64,000 nucleotides of DNA from Tetradesmus obliquus. Its lineage: Eukaryota > Chlorophyta > Chlorophyceae > Sphaeropleales > Scenedesmaceae. Shown piece by piece: positions 10,890-22,534 of the stretch. The notes under the pieces were generated by a model, which did no database searches, was not told the origin of the DNA, and saw nothing but the letters and a program-made list of their open reading frames with translations. The stretch lies in NCBI GenBank assembly GCA_030272155.1, contig CP126202.1:3431501-3495500 (forward strand), in the 5' to 3' direction. The translations under genes and the position numbers were made by a program. The number at the start of each line of letters is the position of its first letter. Positions within the stretch are counted from its first letter, which is position 1.

Positions 10890-13035
10890 GTTGGCTGAGG
10901 CGGACTGATGCATTTTGAGACAGCAGCATCTTCCCGGGAAAGCATAGTGCGGTGGCATCCTACTGGCCTACTGCATTGCTGGCCCATGGGTTATGACGTG
11001 TGTGTTGGGGGGGGAAGGGGGGGCAGTTGAGGGGTATGTGGCTGTTTTCAAGGTGGTCGCTCAGCTTGTATGAAGAATCCGGGTGGGAAAGTTGATGTCA
11101 GCTGGTGATCGGATTAGGAGTGATATTCTTGTGGTGGGTGCCAGCTGTTGTGTATTTGGAGCGGGCACTTCTGCGCAGCGTGTGTGCAATGGGCACCATT
11201 ATCATATACCTCTGTGTGCGCGCAAGGTTTCTGAGACGTCTGTCATTGCCCTCACCTTCCTTGCATCGTAATAGCTAGTATGCTGCATAGACCTGTACAG
11301 CGTGGTTTCTGGACGTACAGCTCAGACGCTAAATCTGGGAGTGGAGCGTACGCCACGCGTGGCGCATTCCAGTTTGCAGCAAGGCTCTGGAGATCTTGAA
11401 TGGCACTGCAGCGCCTTTGAGCATGCAAACGGCTGAAGCGAATCATAGGGGGTTTAAGCATGTGTTGAGCCTCACATGCACACAGAGTGCTGTATAGCAG
11501 ATTTGCTTAGTGTGGCCGTGCCAGCGTTACAGCCATGGATGATGCGACCAGCGCTCATGGCGTTTTAGCGGAGTGTAGTTTGTGTGCATATTGTATGTAA
11601 CAGTGCGGCTGAGAACTCACGCTAGCATATGTGTTTGTAATGGCCCTGTTGCATGATGTTATGCTGGTGGCATAGACGGCATGAGTTGAAAATTTTACAG
11701 CAGTGTCGAACACAACAGCCACCATACGTCGGCTACAGCAGGCACAGCTTGACCAGCTCACTGAGCAGTAGTGCATGGAACACCACTATATGTGTTTGCA
11801 GGACAACGTGCACGCCACAACACAGGCAGTGACCGCCACACACAGCGCTGCTTACATAACATGCAGGTGTTTTACACCATCGCAACAACCACTGGTGCTG
11901 ACGGCGGCTGGTCTTGAAACGTTAGGCTGCTGACGCAGCTGGCTGCTGGGAAACACAACACTGCAGCTGCAATACAACCTGCAATACACTGATTTTCATT
12001 GCCTATATGAACACCAAGAGCTGCACCAAGAGCTGCATGCCACCTGCTGGCAACTGACACATGTTGCGGCCAAAGCTCCAGAGCTGCACATGAACCATGC
12101 AATCTGCTTCGTGCAACAAAACAAACACCACGAGCTTTCTCTTGTCTCTTGGACATACATACAGAGCTGTGAGGTGCAACGTTGCACCTTGTTAACAAGC
12201 ATCGCAAAAGCAGGCCAACCCACAGATCATAACGTAGTAGAGGCAGTTTACAATGAGACCCAAGCTGGCAGATGAGCTCTACATGTACAGAGCTAACAGC
12301 AACAGTAATGCCAAGCATGCTGTACTACATCCATGCTGGTGCGTGGCACACATCATGTTGGCATGCAATACGAGTGTCAGGAATTCAGCTGCATCCAGTG
12401 GATAGGCAATACAACGCTCTCTAAGTCAAGAGTCTGCTAGCCGCAAACAATACGGAACAGTTTCACCTCACACTCAGCAGGCTCGTGCATTGTTTGCCGT
12501 GTGTATACACATATGTATGTCTTGGCATAGGCTACAACCAGTAATACTACTAGTAGTAGCTGAAACCATTCAGCACCAGCAACAGATCTTATTTGACAAC
12601 TATGGTCATCGTGCTGCAGCACAACCTAACATACAACACACCAGCTCCGACAACACCCTGCTTGACCACCTACGCCCTCACTTTGCCCTCACTTTGATGC
12701 TTCGCTCTTATACAGCGAGACATGGCAGGCAACCTGCTGTTTTGCAACCAGTGATACCACCCCATTGACCCCACCAGCCCTGGCAGCTATCAGCACTGCC
12801 AGTTCCTGGAAAAATACCAGTCAACAACGTGCGGTAGCACAACTCAAAACCACATTGTGTGTTTGCGGCAGATTCAGCCAGCAAAGCAATCAGACATCAG
12901 CAAAGCTGCACCGCATACGCACCAAGTTGCAACGCGTCACACTGCATCACCTGCCAGGCCCTGTGCCACTGCTTGAAGGTGCTCCCCCACCCCACCACCC
13001 CCAACAGGCACAGCATAAACTTGCTGCTGCCTGCT

Positions 13036-13072
<37 letters not shown>

Positions 13073-13083
13073 CGCTCCCTGCA
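10890..13083. other. No gene assigned; convergent 3' region
   Basis: This 2.2-kb stretch between two convergent genes holds the metalloprotease 3' UTR (a TGTAA signal near 11595) and probably the 3' UTR of the leftward gene. 11006-11035 has G-runs (8, 7 and 4 G). 12946-13016 is an echo of the last coding segment of the leftward gene. Short frames elsewhere have no start, splice or family support. Confidence 0.5.
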
Positions 13084-13633
13084 TCACCTCCCAGGCCCTG
13101 AGCCACTGCCAGAAGGTGCTCCCCCATCCCCATCACCCCCAACAGGCACCAACATATTGTTGCTGCTGCCCCCACTGCTGCTGCTGCTGCCTCCACCTGA
13201 TGCTGTCGGCAGTGCGGTACTGCTGTCTGCAGCAGTTGTGCCATTCACCAATATGCACCGCCCATCTAGCACAACAGGCTCAACATCACTACCCGCAACA
13301 CCAGCAGTCCCATTCATCAGCCCTAGGCTAGCCGTTGCGCTGCTAATAAGCGCTGCCGTACGATTTGCAGGGCAAGTCTCATTGAAGAAAAGCTTGTGCC
13401 CGCACCCAGCTGCCAGCTGCCGCACCAGCAACCCATAAAATGCATTATCTGCGCCCGCAAATCGCACTGCAACGTCTAACACTGTAGGCTCGCAATCGCA
13501 CAGCAGCTGCTGCTGGAACCTGCAGTGTGCACTGCAGCAGCTGGCGCTGGGGCGAGCAAGCACCTGCCGCATGTAGGCAATTGCTGCATCACGGGAGACG
13601 CCCTGAGCAGCCAGCAGCGCTGTGTAGTTCTGC

Positions 13634-13682
<49 letters not shown>

Positions 13683-13913
13683 TAGCGCATCCACGGGCGC
13701 CCTCAGCGATCAGCCCACCCAGCAGCTGCGCATTCATTCCCTTGTTGCTCTTGCGGAGCATAGATGTGGTCAACACAAAGCGCTGAGTGCTGTATCTCAT
13801 CTGCTAGTGACGCTTCATTTCCTGATGATAACTATAGCCTGGCCAATGCACAGCTACTGGCTGCAGCATGAGCACAACCTTTTATAACTGCTATTCAGCC
13901 GGAAACCATCAAC

Positions 13914-14003
13914 CTGAGGCGCAATGACGTCCACCGAGATGTTGAAGCGCTTCTGCGCAGTGGCAATCTCCACAGCACAGCTGCTGAACAGTGAAGCTGC
14001 TGC
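13914..14003 (-). repeat. Echo of exon 2 3' end of the secreted repeat protein
   Basis: This is a near-identical copy of the last ~75 coding bases of exon 2 (14087-14160) plus its CAG|GTT donor. It lies in the following intron, preceded on the sense strand by a (CAG)n tract. It encodes the same FSSCAVEIATAQKRFN segment. Confidence 0.8.
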
Positions 14004-14336
14004 TGCTGCTGCTGCTGGCCACTGGCTATGGCCACTGACTGTGGCACAACAACAAGTCTAGTGCTTTAGCAGGAAAAACCACTAACCTGAGGCGCAATCA
14101 CATCCACTGAGATGTTGAAGCGCTTCTGCGCAGTTGCAATCTCCACAGCACAGCTGCTGAACAGTGAACTGCCGGCAATGATGCATCTGTCAGGCACACC
14201 AGCAGCAGCCACCTGGGACACCGTGCCTGGCGCTACTGACAGCGTGGCTGCTGCAGCACCCGGTACATTGCTCAGTGCAGCAGGAGTGCTGCCTCCGCTG
14301 CTGCTGTTGTCTGCTGCAGGCTGGGGTGTTGCTGCT

Positions 14337-14500
14337 GCTGCAGCTGCTGGTGCATCTGCTGCTAGTAGAGGGGGTGTTGCAGCAGGTGCATCTGCTGCTA
14401 GTAGAGGGGGTGTTGCAGCAGGTGCATCTGCTGCTAGTAGAGGGGGTGTTGCAGCAGGTGCATCTGCTGCTAGTAGAGGGGGTGTTGCAGCAGGTGCTTC
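14337..14500 (-). repeat. 36-bp coding minisatellite (APAATPPLLAAD units)
   Basis: Four near-identical 36-bp units (plus-strand core CTGCTGCTAGTAGAGGGGGTG) encode APAATPPLLAAD in the leftward gene. A further unit lies on the other side of the inserted element at 14757-14800. The unit is a multiple of three, so copy number can change without a frameshift. Confidence 0.85.
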
Positions 14501-14501
14501 T

Positions 14502-14754
14502 TCCGCTTTTGTGCACTGCTGCTATCTGATGCGGTGTCACCCGGACACTGATCCTGAGGTCCTTCTGTCCTCTCAGGCTATTGCTCAAGCTATTGATGAT
14601 GCTGATGAGTTTTTTTCTGCGTTGTCGTCTGACGGTTTGGACGATGATGAGTTGTTCTTCGATGTTTCCTCCCCCTATGAGCCTCTCGTTGGCTCCTGAC
14701 TGGGGTTCCCACTCCTCGTTGAGTGGAGCATGTAATGTAATGTAATGTAATGTA
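14502..14754 (+). mobile_element. TGTAA-tailed element, copy 1 (in coding exon)
   Basis: The copy is 5'-truncated, starting near CCGCTTTTGTGCACTG, and ends with four TGTA(A) units. The 7-bp target duplication TGCTTCT lies at 14495-14501 and 14755-14761. It shares near-identical sequence with the copies at 26.2 and 36.2 kb, including the C-terminus of an acidic frame ending SSPYEPLVGS. It lies antisense to the interrupted gene. Confidence 0.85.
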
Positions 14755-15467
14755 TGCTTCTGCTGCTAGTAGAGGGGGTGTTGCAGCAGGTGCTTCTGGG
14801 GCTGTTGCAGCAGGTGGAGGGCCATCCTGCAGTACCTGAGTTAGGGTGGCCCCAGGCGGTGGCTGCTGCTGCTGCTGGTGTGATGGCGTGCCAGCTGACA
14901 GGGGCGGCAGCTGAGATGAGGCTAAGGTAGCTGCAGGGCCTGTACCTGGTGCTGCTGCTGCTGCTTGAGCTGCAGTCCAGGCAGGCAAACGACAGCAAGC
15001 AGATACATTTGAGCCAGGTTAAGCTTGAAGTGGCCAACAGGTGTTGTTAAATATGCACATAAATATATGCATCCATGTGTTCTGGTGTGCACCGTGTCGC
15101 GCCACAGAGGAGAGCGGCAACTGAAGCACAGCTCACATCTTGGTGCTTAATGAACATCCCCGGCTGCACAACAGTTTGCGACTCAGCAGGCAAGCACTTC
15201 CGCTGCAAAGCAAGCACTCCAATGTTACGGCAACAGCTGTATTTCGTTATCTCTGCATTGCTGCTGATAACCGTTATCATTGTGTGACACATAGCTATGT
15301 CAATCACAGCGAGGCATGAGTCTCAACAGGGAATCTCCTGTTGACCAACCTGCTATCTGTGATGCTCGGCTTAGCAGCAGTAACAGCGCCAGGGAACAGG
15401 ACACAGTAGCTGCTAGCCTGGCAGGAGCGGTGCAATTGCACCGCAGCCTACGCCTCGTAGATACCAT

Positions 15468-16530
15468 GGCAACTGTCCTGCAAACAAAACTGAATATGAT
15501 TTGTTGAGTTATTTTGAGGACAAAGGACAGCAGTTGCCGCATGGGATGGCTTGCCCTGCTTCAAGACTGTTTGGTCATCCACATGTGCTATCACAGTGTG
15601 CCAACTGTAATAGGAAGGTAGCAGATGCAAGTGCTCAAACCGGAATACTTAAGTATCCTTTTGTGTTACAGTGTTAAATCAGCCTTTGGCAGCACCTTCG
15701 GCCTCCTTGGTCGTGGCTGCCCAAAGCACAGGGCCAGCAAGGTTGGCTGCTCCCGGCCTTCGCCAACTCCTGTGGATGCCCTGGCTACGCGCGAAACAGT
15801 CTTTTGGTATAAGCTATAACTTTTTCGCGCATCTGATCTTCGAAACAGGCAAACAATATGAAAGCAACGCAGGAGAGCCTGGGCGGGCTACCGGAACGTC
15901 TGGCGTTATACGTGGATCATCGGTGTCGTAAGCAGCAACTAAGAAGCATCGAGGCATCGCATGTGCAGTGGATGAACGGGAAGGACAATGCGTGCACCTG
16001 CCACCGACGACAGGTGACGATCGCCTTCCTCCCAACCTGCAGCAGAACAGCTCTCAGGCCCTGGCCACCTTGGCAAGCGAAAGTTACCGCACAAGACCTC
16101 GCACACAGCACAACTGCACAATTGCATGTTGAGTAGCAAAGGATGGCACGTGCATAACACCATAAACGTCCATACTTTACTTATACTGTCTACTGTGAGT
16201 CTAATCTAGCTTGCACGCAGCACATTCTCCTGCAAGTCAGACAGCACCTGCGGGTGCCAGCAGCACCACCAGACTGCTACACAAGAACAACACTAAAACC
16301 TGGCCACAACACATACACAAAAGCAGTGGGAAATGCATGTTGCAGCATTCAGAAGCGCGGCACTCACCAGTCAGACACGAGCAGCACTGACCAGCAGCAC
16401 TGTTGGTGCACCCCAGCCCACTCTCACTCCCCCGGTATCACATAACACATGTACAAGAATTCAAAGATCCCTCAGCAGTATCCAACTGCTCAGCACAGCA
16501 GCACCGCACGTTGCAGTCCTGAAGTGCCAT
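15468..16530. other. No gene assigned
   Basis: About 1.06 kb lies between the start of the secreted repeat protein and the stop of the D27-like gene, both leftward. It should hold the D27 3' UTR (a minus-strand TGTAA near 15665) and the upstream gene's promoter. No frame has both a plausible start and splice support. Confidence 0.4.
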
Positions 16531-16862
16531 TCACCCCTGGCTGCCGCCGCTCCCATTGCTGCTACTGCTGCTGCTGCCAGCGCCTACGGCTGCTGCTGTC
16601 ACTGCAGGCTGCTGCTGCTGCTGCTGCCGCGCCTTCACTCGCTCTGTATCTGTCTTAGGGCATGGCTCTATCCTATCTGCCAGGCTGCAGTGCGGCACAA
16701 AGCAGCTCTGTGTGTAGACTGGGTCCTGCTCTAGTGGCGGCGGCACCTGGCCGAAGACCATCTCACATGAAAGGTCCTCAAAGTTGGGGTTCATTGTGAG
16801 GGGCATGCCAAAGTCATTCGTGAAGAACGACTGCGTGGGCACCTGCAGGAGATTCGCATGTT

Positions 16863-16895
<33 letters not shown>

Positions 16896-19273
16896 TGAGC
16901 AAGAACACAGCAAGATGAGGTGGCTTAAACTGCGAACGGAGTGCCTGCTGTTGCTGAATGCAGCTGTGTGACTCCATCATGATCCTTGGCTGCTACCTCT
17001 TCCGTAAACTGCCTGATGATACCTGCGGCAATTCTGTTGTCCAAGGGATTGCATGTGGTTGCATGCAAGCAGGATAGCAGTACAGATGACGAGGCCAATG
17101 GATTCAACATTGTGTTGGAGAAAGCGGTTCGATCAAAAGTGCCCAGTTGCACCATCGCCTGCCGGCCTCACCTTGCACATGTTGACACACAGCCCTACGC
17201 ACCCGCTGGCTTCCAGGTACCTGCACAGCATCAATTGAGCATATGCGCATGTCAGCAGAGTGTATCAGTGCGCATATCAGCATATAGTTCTGTGCGTGCA
17301 GGCACATGACCCAGCAACCACTCATGGACGCACTGCAACAGCCGCACGCACTGCGGCACACATTCAGCACCCATGCGCATGCCACACAGCTGCTGCAGTG
17401 CGGTTGCACCTGCTGCCAACCAAACACAGCTCTCTATGCCACATCATCTATTGCTGCTGCTGCTTCCAAGCCCACCTGCACTTCTTGATGTGCACCACGC
17501 TCTTCTGTTCCCGCAGCACGCCAGGCGCCACCTCCACGCCCTGGCTGCGCAACTCGCTGTCCCCAACCAGCCAGAAGAAGCCCCAGCTGGCAACAGCAGC
17601 GTTGACCTCGGCTGCCCACTGCGTTGGCCGGAACAGCACCCTGCAGGGCCGCAGGCGAGAAAAGGGTGTGAGCGAATGTCAGATGAAGCCCCAGCTGGCC
17701 ACTGCAGCATTGACCTCAGCCGCCCACCTGCTGCTGCTGCTGCTGCCACTGACTCTGCCTCACGCTCTTGCAGGCAGTCGGAACGCTTGGCGGCATCAGC
17801 AGCAGTCAATGGTACCACTGCTTCACTGATGCCTCTTGCATACATAGCTGCTCCCCATTCATAGCCCTGCTACTACAGCTGAGTTGCCAGCTGCCGCACT
17901 CACCTGCAGGCAGCCGCCACGCCAGGCGGCACCAGCAGCACTCGCTCCTACCACTGCTACCACTAATGTTGCAAACATAGCTGCTGCGCTCTCCCGCACG
18001 ATCACTTGCAGGCAGCCGGCACGCCTGGCGGCACCAGCAGCACTCGCTGCTGCCACTGCTACCACCAATGTTGCAAACATAGCTGCCGCGCTCCCGCGCA
18101 CTCACTTGCAGGCAGCCGGCACGCCTGGCGGCACCAGCGACAGCAGCACTCGCCGCACCAGTGCGTGCTGCTCCTGCGTTGACCGCCCCCGCAGGATCTC
18201 CTTTGACACCCGCACAAAGTCCTCGTACTGCGTGTCATTCGGCACGCTGACAGTGCCTGCAACACCAACAGCACAGGAGCCCAAGATGCAGGGTGAAAGG
18301 GTGCGCTCACATGATATATTGTTGTACCTGTGAAGTTTGCTCGCGTGCAGGAGCTATGCTGTAGCAACTGGCAGCTGTTGCTGGGCTAGCAGTGCTGCAG
18401 CTAGAGCTGAATCCAAAGCTAACTTGCTGGGCTGATGCAACGCCTCACAGACACGGGCCCTGTGCTGCTGCAACAGCAGCTGCAGCTGCTGCTGCTGTGC
18501 AGCAGCACCTGATGCATGTCAGTCAAGTGCTGGGAGCTGCATTGCACGCAGCCCTGCTGGCCAGACCAGCGCTGGCCTTGCTGCCTGCAGCTGCGGCCTC
18601 AGTCACACAGGGCAGTGCTGCTGCTGGCTCGCTGTTGCAAACTTATGTCACTCAAGCGCTCTTCAAGAGTTTATGCTGCTCAACACAAGAGCCTGCTGTC
18701 TGTGGCAAAGCTGCTGCTGATGCTCCCCCAACATGTGCACTGCAGCTGCAGTGCCAGCTACTGACCTGGCTCTAGCTGGTCTGCAATCTTTGACGTGAAC
18801 AGCTTCATGAAGATCCTGTCCAGCCACCCATCATTGTACGCAACCTTGTTCTCTGGCGCAAAAGGGTCGACCTGGAAATATGTGTGCAGACGAGTATGTC
18901 ACACAACAACAGTAACACAAAAGGAGGGAAGATGTTAGCAGCAGCAAGACCATCAGTGAGGAGAGCGGCTGCAGTGGCAGCAGCATAACTGTGGTAGCAT
19001 GCGCAGATGCTTGCAGGAAGCCTGCCAGCATGCACCCAAGCACTGTGGCATGTAGCTGAAAGTAATCTGCTGCATCTGGACTCCTGCTGTGCTCCAGCGC
19101 AGGTCCAGCTGGGGATGTGGCTGGGAACAAGGCAGGAGACCCACCTTGGCAGGCCCTGCTGCTGCTCGCTCCGCAGCTCTGCACCGCACGTGTCGCTTCA
19201 TGTGAACTGGCACGATGCAATGCCGCCCGCTGCACGCTGCTTGGCCCGGGGCATGGAGCCTGTGATGCATCAT
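16531..19273 (-). CDS. D27: DWARF27-like beta-carotene isomerase (DUF4033), plastid
   Basis: Six exons join in phase to 303 residues: 19273-19145, 18871-18766, 18256-18106, 17640-17476, 17220-17172, 16842-16531. The first exon is a short basic leader rich in His, Arg and Ala, consistent with plastid import. The body follows the D27/DUF4033 pattern closely: YNDGWLDRIFMKLFTSKIAD, then GRSTQEQHALVRRVLLSL, WAAEVNAAVASWGFFWLVG, VVHIKKCRYLEASGCVGLCV-NMCK, and finally FGMPLTMNPNFEDLSCEMVF. In plants D27 isomerises all-trans to 9-cis-beta-carotene at the start of strigolactone synthesis. In algae the related clade is poorly defined, so substrate is inference. The C-terminus adds a low-complexity Gln/Ser/Gly tail. 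Introns contain echoes of exon 3 and exon 4 junctions. Confidence 0.9.
17683..18060 (-). repeat. Echoes of D27 exon 3 donor (2 copies) and exon 4 acceptor (1 copy)
   Basis: Two downstream copies of the exon 3 end (VPPGVPAACK codons plus a donor-like GTGAGT or GTGATC) lie near 17898 and 18000, about 100 bp apart. A copy of an internal part of exon 4 (GGCTGAGGTCAATGCTGCAG-like) lies at 17683-17735, just upstream of exon 4. Confidence 0.75.
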
Positions 19274-19536
19274 GAATGCTGCTGCTGGTGTGTTGGCAGA
19301 TTCAAACTGCCAGCAGCTGCCAGTTCGACAATTCGGATCTTTTGAAGACTGATGAAATGCGTGTTCAGCTGCAGACGGCTATAGGTACTGCTGTGCTGCG
19401 TGTAACAGGCATGAAAGGGTTCTCTCCCAGGTGTGTTGCTCCCCAGCTGCACAAAACAAGTTCAAGACGTTTTCTACATACACATTCAAGGAGGCTTTCC
19501 TGTCTGAAGTACGTGATCGCTCGTACAGCTTGCAGC
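19274..19536. promoter_or_regulatory. Compact bidirectional promoter between D27 and V-ATPase F
   Basis: Only 263 bp separate the two divergent start codons. Both genes must therefore carry their promoters and 5' UTRs here. No individual element is identified. Confidence 0.5.
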
Positions 19537-20381
19537 ATGGCGCGTATAGACCAAGAAGGCAGCCTGGTTGCGGTGATAGCGGACGAGGACACAATCACGG
19601 GTTTTCTTCTAGCGGGAGTAGGCGACGTGGACATACGTAAGCGCAGCAACTTCCTGGTAGTGGACTCCAAAACGACCGTGCGCACCATAGAAGCATCCTT
19701 CAAGGACTTCACAAACCGGGAAGATATTGCGATCATTCTGATCTCGCAGCCGATAGCCAACATGATCAGGCATGTGGTGGCAAACCACAACAAGGTGAGC
19801 AGCATCAGAGAAAGCCCTGATGTAGTATGCCAAGGCACAGGCACAAGCCTGCAGCTACTGAAGCCACTAGCTCAAAGGCCACTCCTCAAAGGCAGTCGTA
19901 TACCATACACTGGTCAGCTTACAATGCTGGCTCAGCTGCAGCTGGCATGGTAGGGTTAAGTTCTCTTGTGATGTACTGCACAGCATCATCCCTTTCTCCA
20001 GCTGCAGCTGCAAGACATGCACGTGGCTTGCAGGACAGCAGCAAAGTAGGCATAGATTGCTACCCGCGTCCTGTTAGTGTGCAGCATAGCGCTGATCTAC
20101 TTTGTGACAGCAAACAGCAGCACAACCCTAGCACCACGTCCTGTGCAGCACAACCCTAGCACCGCGGCTGAACAGAATCCCTGTACCAGTCCTGCTGCTA
20201 GTGCTGCTGCTAGTGCTGCTTTCGCACAAACACATTCAACGTACTGCTTCTGCTGGTGTTTCTTTGCTTTGTGCCACAGCCTGTGCCTGCGCTGCTGGAG
20301 ATCCCCAGCAAGGACAGCCCTTATGACCCCAACCAGGACTCACTGCTCACACGGGTGAAGCACTTGCTGGGCCTGGTGTGA
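19537..20381 (+). CDS. VHA-F: V-type proton ATPase subunit F
   Basis: Two exons (19537-19794 and 20280-20381) give a 119-residue protein, the normal size for V1 subunit F. It starts [19 protein letters not shown] and continues with the family signature [12 protein letters not shown], then [20 protein letters not shown]. The second exon gives the conserved C-terminus [26 protein letters not shown]. Subunit F sits in the central rotor stalk of the V1 sector, which couples ATP hydrolysis to proton pumping into vacuoles. The 5' exon also reads open upstream, but the chosen ATG starts exactly where family members start. The last coding segment is echoed several times beyond the stop codon. Confidence 0.96.
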
Positions 20382-20453
20382 GCAGCAGCAACAGCAGCAG
20401 CAGCAGCAGGAAGCTACTTCCTGCAGTTTGGAAGCACTTGCTGGGCCTGGTTT

Positions 20454-20489
<36 letters not shown>

Positions 20490-20875
20490 GAGGAGGAGGC
20501 ATGAGCTGGCTTGGGACTCACTGCTCACACGCGCGAAGCTCTTGCTGGGCCTGGTGTGAGCAGCAGCAACAGCAGGAGTCATGAGTTGGCTGGGAGTCTG
20601 CAGTGTACGAGGGTGATGCACTTGCTGGGCCTGGTGTGAGCAGCAGCAACAGCACGCATCAGCTGGCTCTGCTCACTTTGCTCACACTGGTGAAGCATTA
20701 GCTGGGGCTAGTGTGAGCAGCAGCAGCAACAGAAGCAGCAGCAGCAGCTGATCGATGAACCTGGCTGATTTCTTCTGCTCATAAGGACGACGAGACACCT
20801 GCTGAGCATGGTGTGAGCTTGAGCAGCAGCAGGAGCAGCAGCAGCAGCAGGCATCAGTAGGCTGGAGCGAGGAAT
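20382..20875 (+). repeat. Tandem degenerate echoes of the V-ATPase F C-terminus and stop
   Basis: At least five imperfect copies of the segment encoding [16 protein letters not shown] follow the true stop, near 20432, 20520, 20600, 20680 and 20790. Each is followed by CAG-rich sequence. They lie in the presumed 3' UTR. The shared core is CTTGCTGGGCCTGGTGTGAG. Confidence 0.8.
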
Positions 20876-22534
20876 TAGCATGCAGCAGCAGCACGCTTCA
20901 CCAGCACTCCCCGACTACTGTGGTGGCTGCGGAGTAGCAGCAGTATCAGCTGCATCAAGGCCAGCGCCTGTCTGGGATGATTACACATACCCAGCATGTG
21001 TTGCAGGAGTCAGCGGCCTGATGCTGCAGCCGGGCGTGCCGCGGAGGCAGCTGCTGTTTCAGCGCTGCTTGTGCTGTCAAGCGCATCTGTGTTTACTGAG
21101 CTGCAGCAGGCGGTGCAGTGCGGCACAGCAGCAGCAACGTGTGTATACAGCGTAAGGCCTGTCGCGTGCACTCGTTTATGGGATTTGAGGTTCTTGATGG
21201 ATTCTGTGGTGGGGCGTGTGTAGTTGGGCACAGCAGAGCACACCACGGCAGCCTAGCAGTGCTCACTTGCCTCGTCAACCTTGAGCGCTGGCCCCTTATG
21301 TAGGCACATGGCATGTGTGCCGCTGCATGCCTAGGCTGTGCCTGCAGTGTAAACACATGGCAGTGTGCTTGTTCGGCTCTGGTGTTACAGTAATCAGGCG
21401 GGTGGTGTGCAGTTGTGCATGCTGCTGCGCGCCCGGCATCTCTCGGCAGTTATGCACGTGCACCGCAGGCGTAAATTAAATGTGTGCATGCGCACATGCG
21501 CGCAGTTTATGAGGCTGCATGTCACAGCTGCCGCAGCAGATCTGCGTGTCGCAGCAGCAGCGGATACCAACAGCAGCCATTTGCTGTTTGTGTGCATGGT
21601 TTGGCAGGTGCTGTCCTGCACCTTTGCAACAATCTGCATTTGTTGATGAGCCAGTATAGCTGGAAGGCTAGATGCATGTGCTGTGTGCATGCAGAGAACT
21701 GCGCTCTGGTGGCTGCGTAGGCACTTCCAACAGTGGCGCAGGCGCAAGTGTCTCAGCGCGCTGCTCTGGTGCAGGAAGTTGCTCAAGGGATGCCTGCACT
21801 TCATACTCAAAGCAAACATCATGCAGTGTACATGCACAACTTGTTTCGGAAATGATAATAGTGCGCCCCAAATCCGTGCAATGTTGTAATATCATCACAA
21901 ATAAGTGACTCAGCTGAGCTGCAGTGGCCTGCTCTGATGGTATGAAGGAGCGAGGTATCCAACACCTCAGACACAGCGCAGGCATGGCAGGACCTGATGC
22001 AAGTGACTGCTGCCCTGTGGTGAGCAGGAGTATGAAGATGCTTACTCAGCATCCGCGAATGATGACACACGCCCACTGCTGTATGAACTTCACAGCAAGT
22101 TGCTGCTCTTTGCTGAGTAGCAGGTGACAGATCACGAACAGAAGCAACTCGCCACTGCCGCGCTGGACGTGATTGTGCTACAAATGAAATCCATCACAAC
22201 GCAAAGGTTGGGCCCATGGCCCCACACGCATCATGGCCTGATTAAAGTGATGTGTTGTACAACACAAGCACTGCCAAGCGCTGCGCACCACACCCTGCAG
22301 CCGCCTACGGGCCAGGTGTGGCAGCCATGATGATGTCCTACAACATAGCCGCCATGGCCGCCACGGCTTGAAACAGAAGGCCAAGCAACGAAACCATACC
22401 ATGCAATGCTGGGTGCTGTACAGCACTGCATACTATGCGATGCTGAGTGCTGTACAACACTGCATACTATGCGATGCTGAGTGCTGTACAGCACTACACG
22501 TACATATTACATGTGCATGAGTGCACATAAGGAT
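20876..22534. other. No firm gene; possible weak exons
   Basis: This 1.65-kb gap probably includes the V-ATPase 3' UTR (TGTAA near 21348). A minus-strand frame at 21898-21668 starts with ATG and has a codon-like composition (EYEVQASLEQLPAPEQRAET), and a plus-strand segment at 22125-22200 follows a GCAG acceptor-like site. Neither could be connected to a gene. Confidence 0.35.
22413..22494. repeat. 34-bp repeat with 14-bp perfect palindrome
   Basis: GTGCTGTACAGCAC, a perfect palindrome, starts at 22413 and 22481. A one-base variant starts at 22447. The period is exactly 34 bp. Confidence 0.85.

Larger units (their letters stand above)
13084..15467 (-). pseudogene. Secreted repeat protein, reading frame broken by a retroelement insertion
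   Basis: Exon 1 (15467-15350) begins with ATG and encodes an Arg-rich start plus a hydrophobic signal segment (VSCSLALLLLLSRAS). Exon 2 (14969-14087) joins in phase 1. It encodes a Pro/Ala/Gln linker, several copies of the 12-residue repeat APAATPPLLAAD, and a conserved-looking tail (FSSCAVEIATAQKRFNISVD). Exon 3 (13800-13084) follows in phase 0 with paired Cys (SCCSAHCRFQQQLLCDCEP) and an Asn-glycosylation-like NETC. A 253-bp element plus a 7-bp target duplication sits inside exon 2 and brings a stop codon in this direction. Without those 260 bp the frame is continuous (485 residues if the TGA at 13084 is the end). The 3' end is uncertain because a GTGATG donor overlaps the stop. The family is not recognised. 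It is likely an extracellular or wall protein. It may be intact in another allele. Confidence 0.6.

Noticed and set aside
11006..11035. G-run cluster as a G-quadruplex regulatory element
   Set aside because: Only a few G-runs with uneven loops are present in an unassigned 3' region. The evidence is too weak to call.
14112..14699. 195-residue rightward frame
   Set aside because: It is a chimera of antisense exon sequence and the inserted element's C-terminus.
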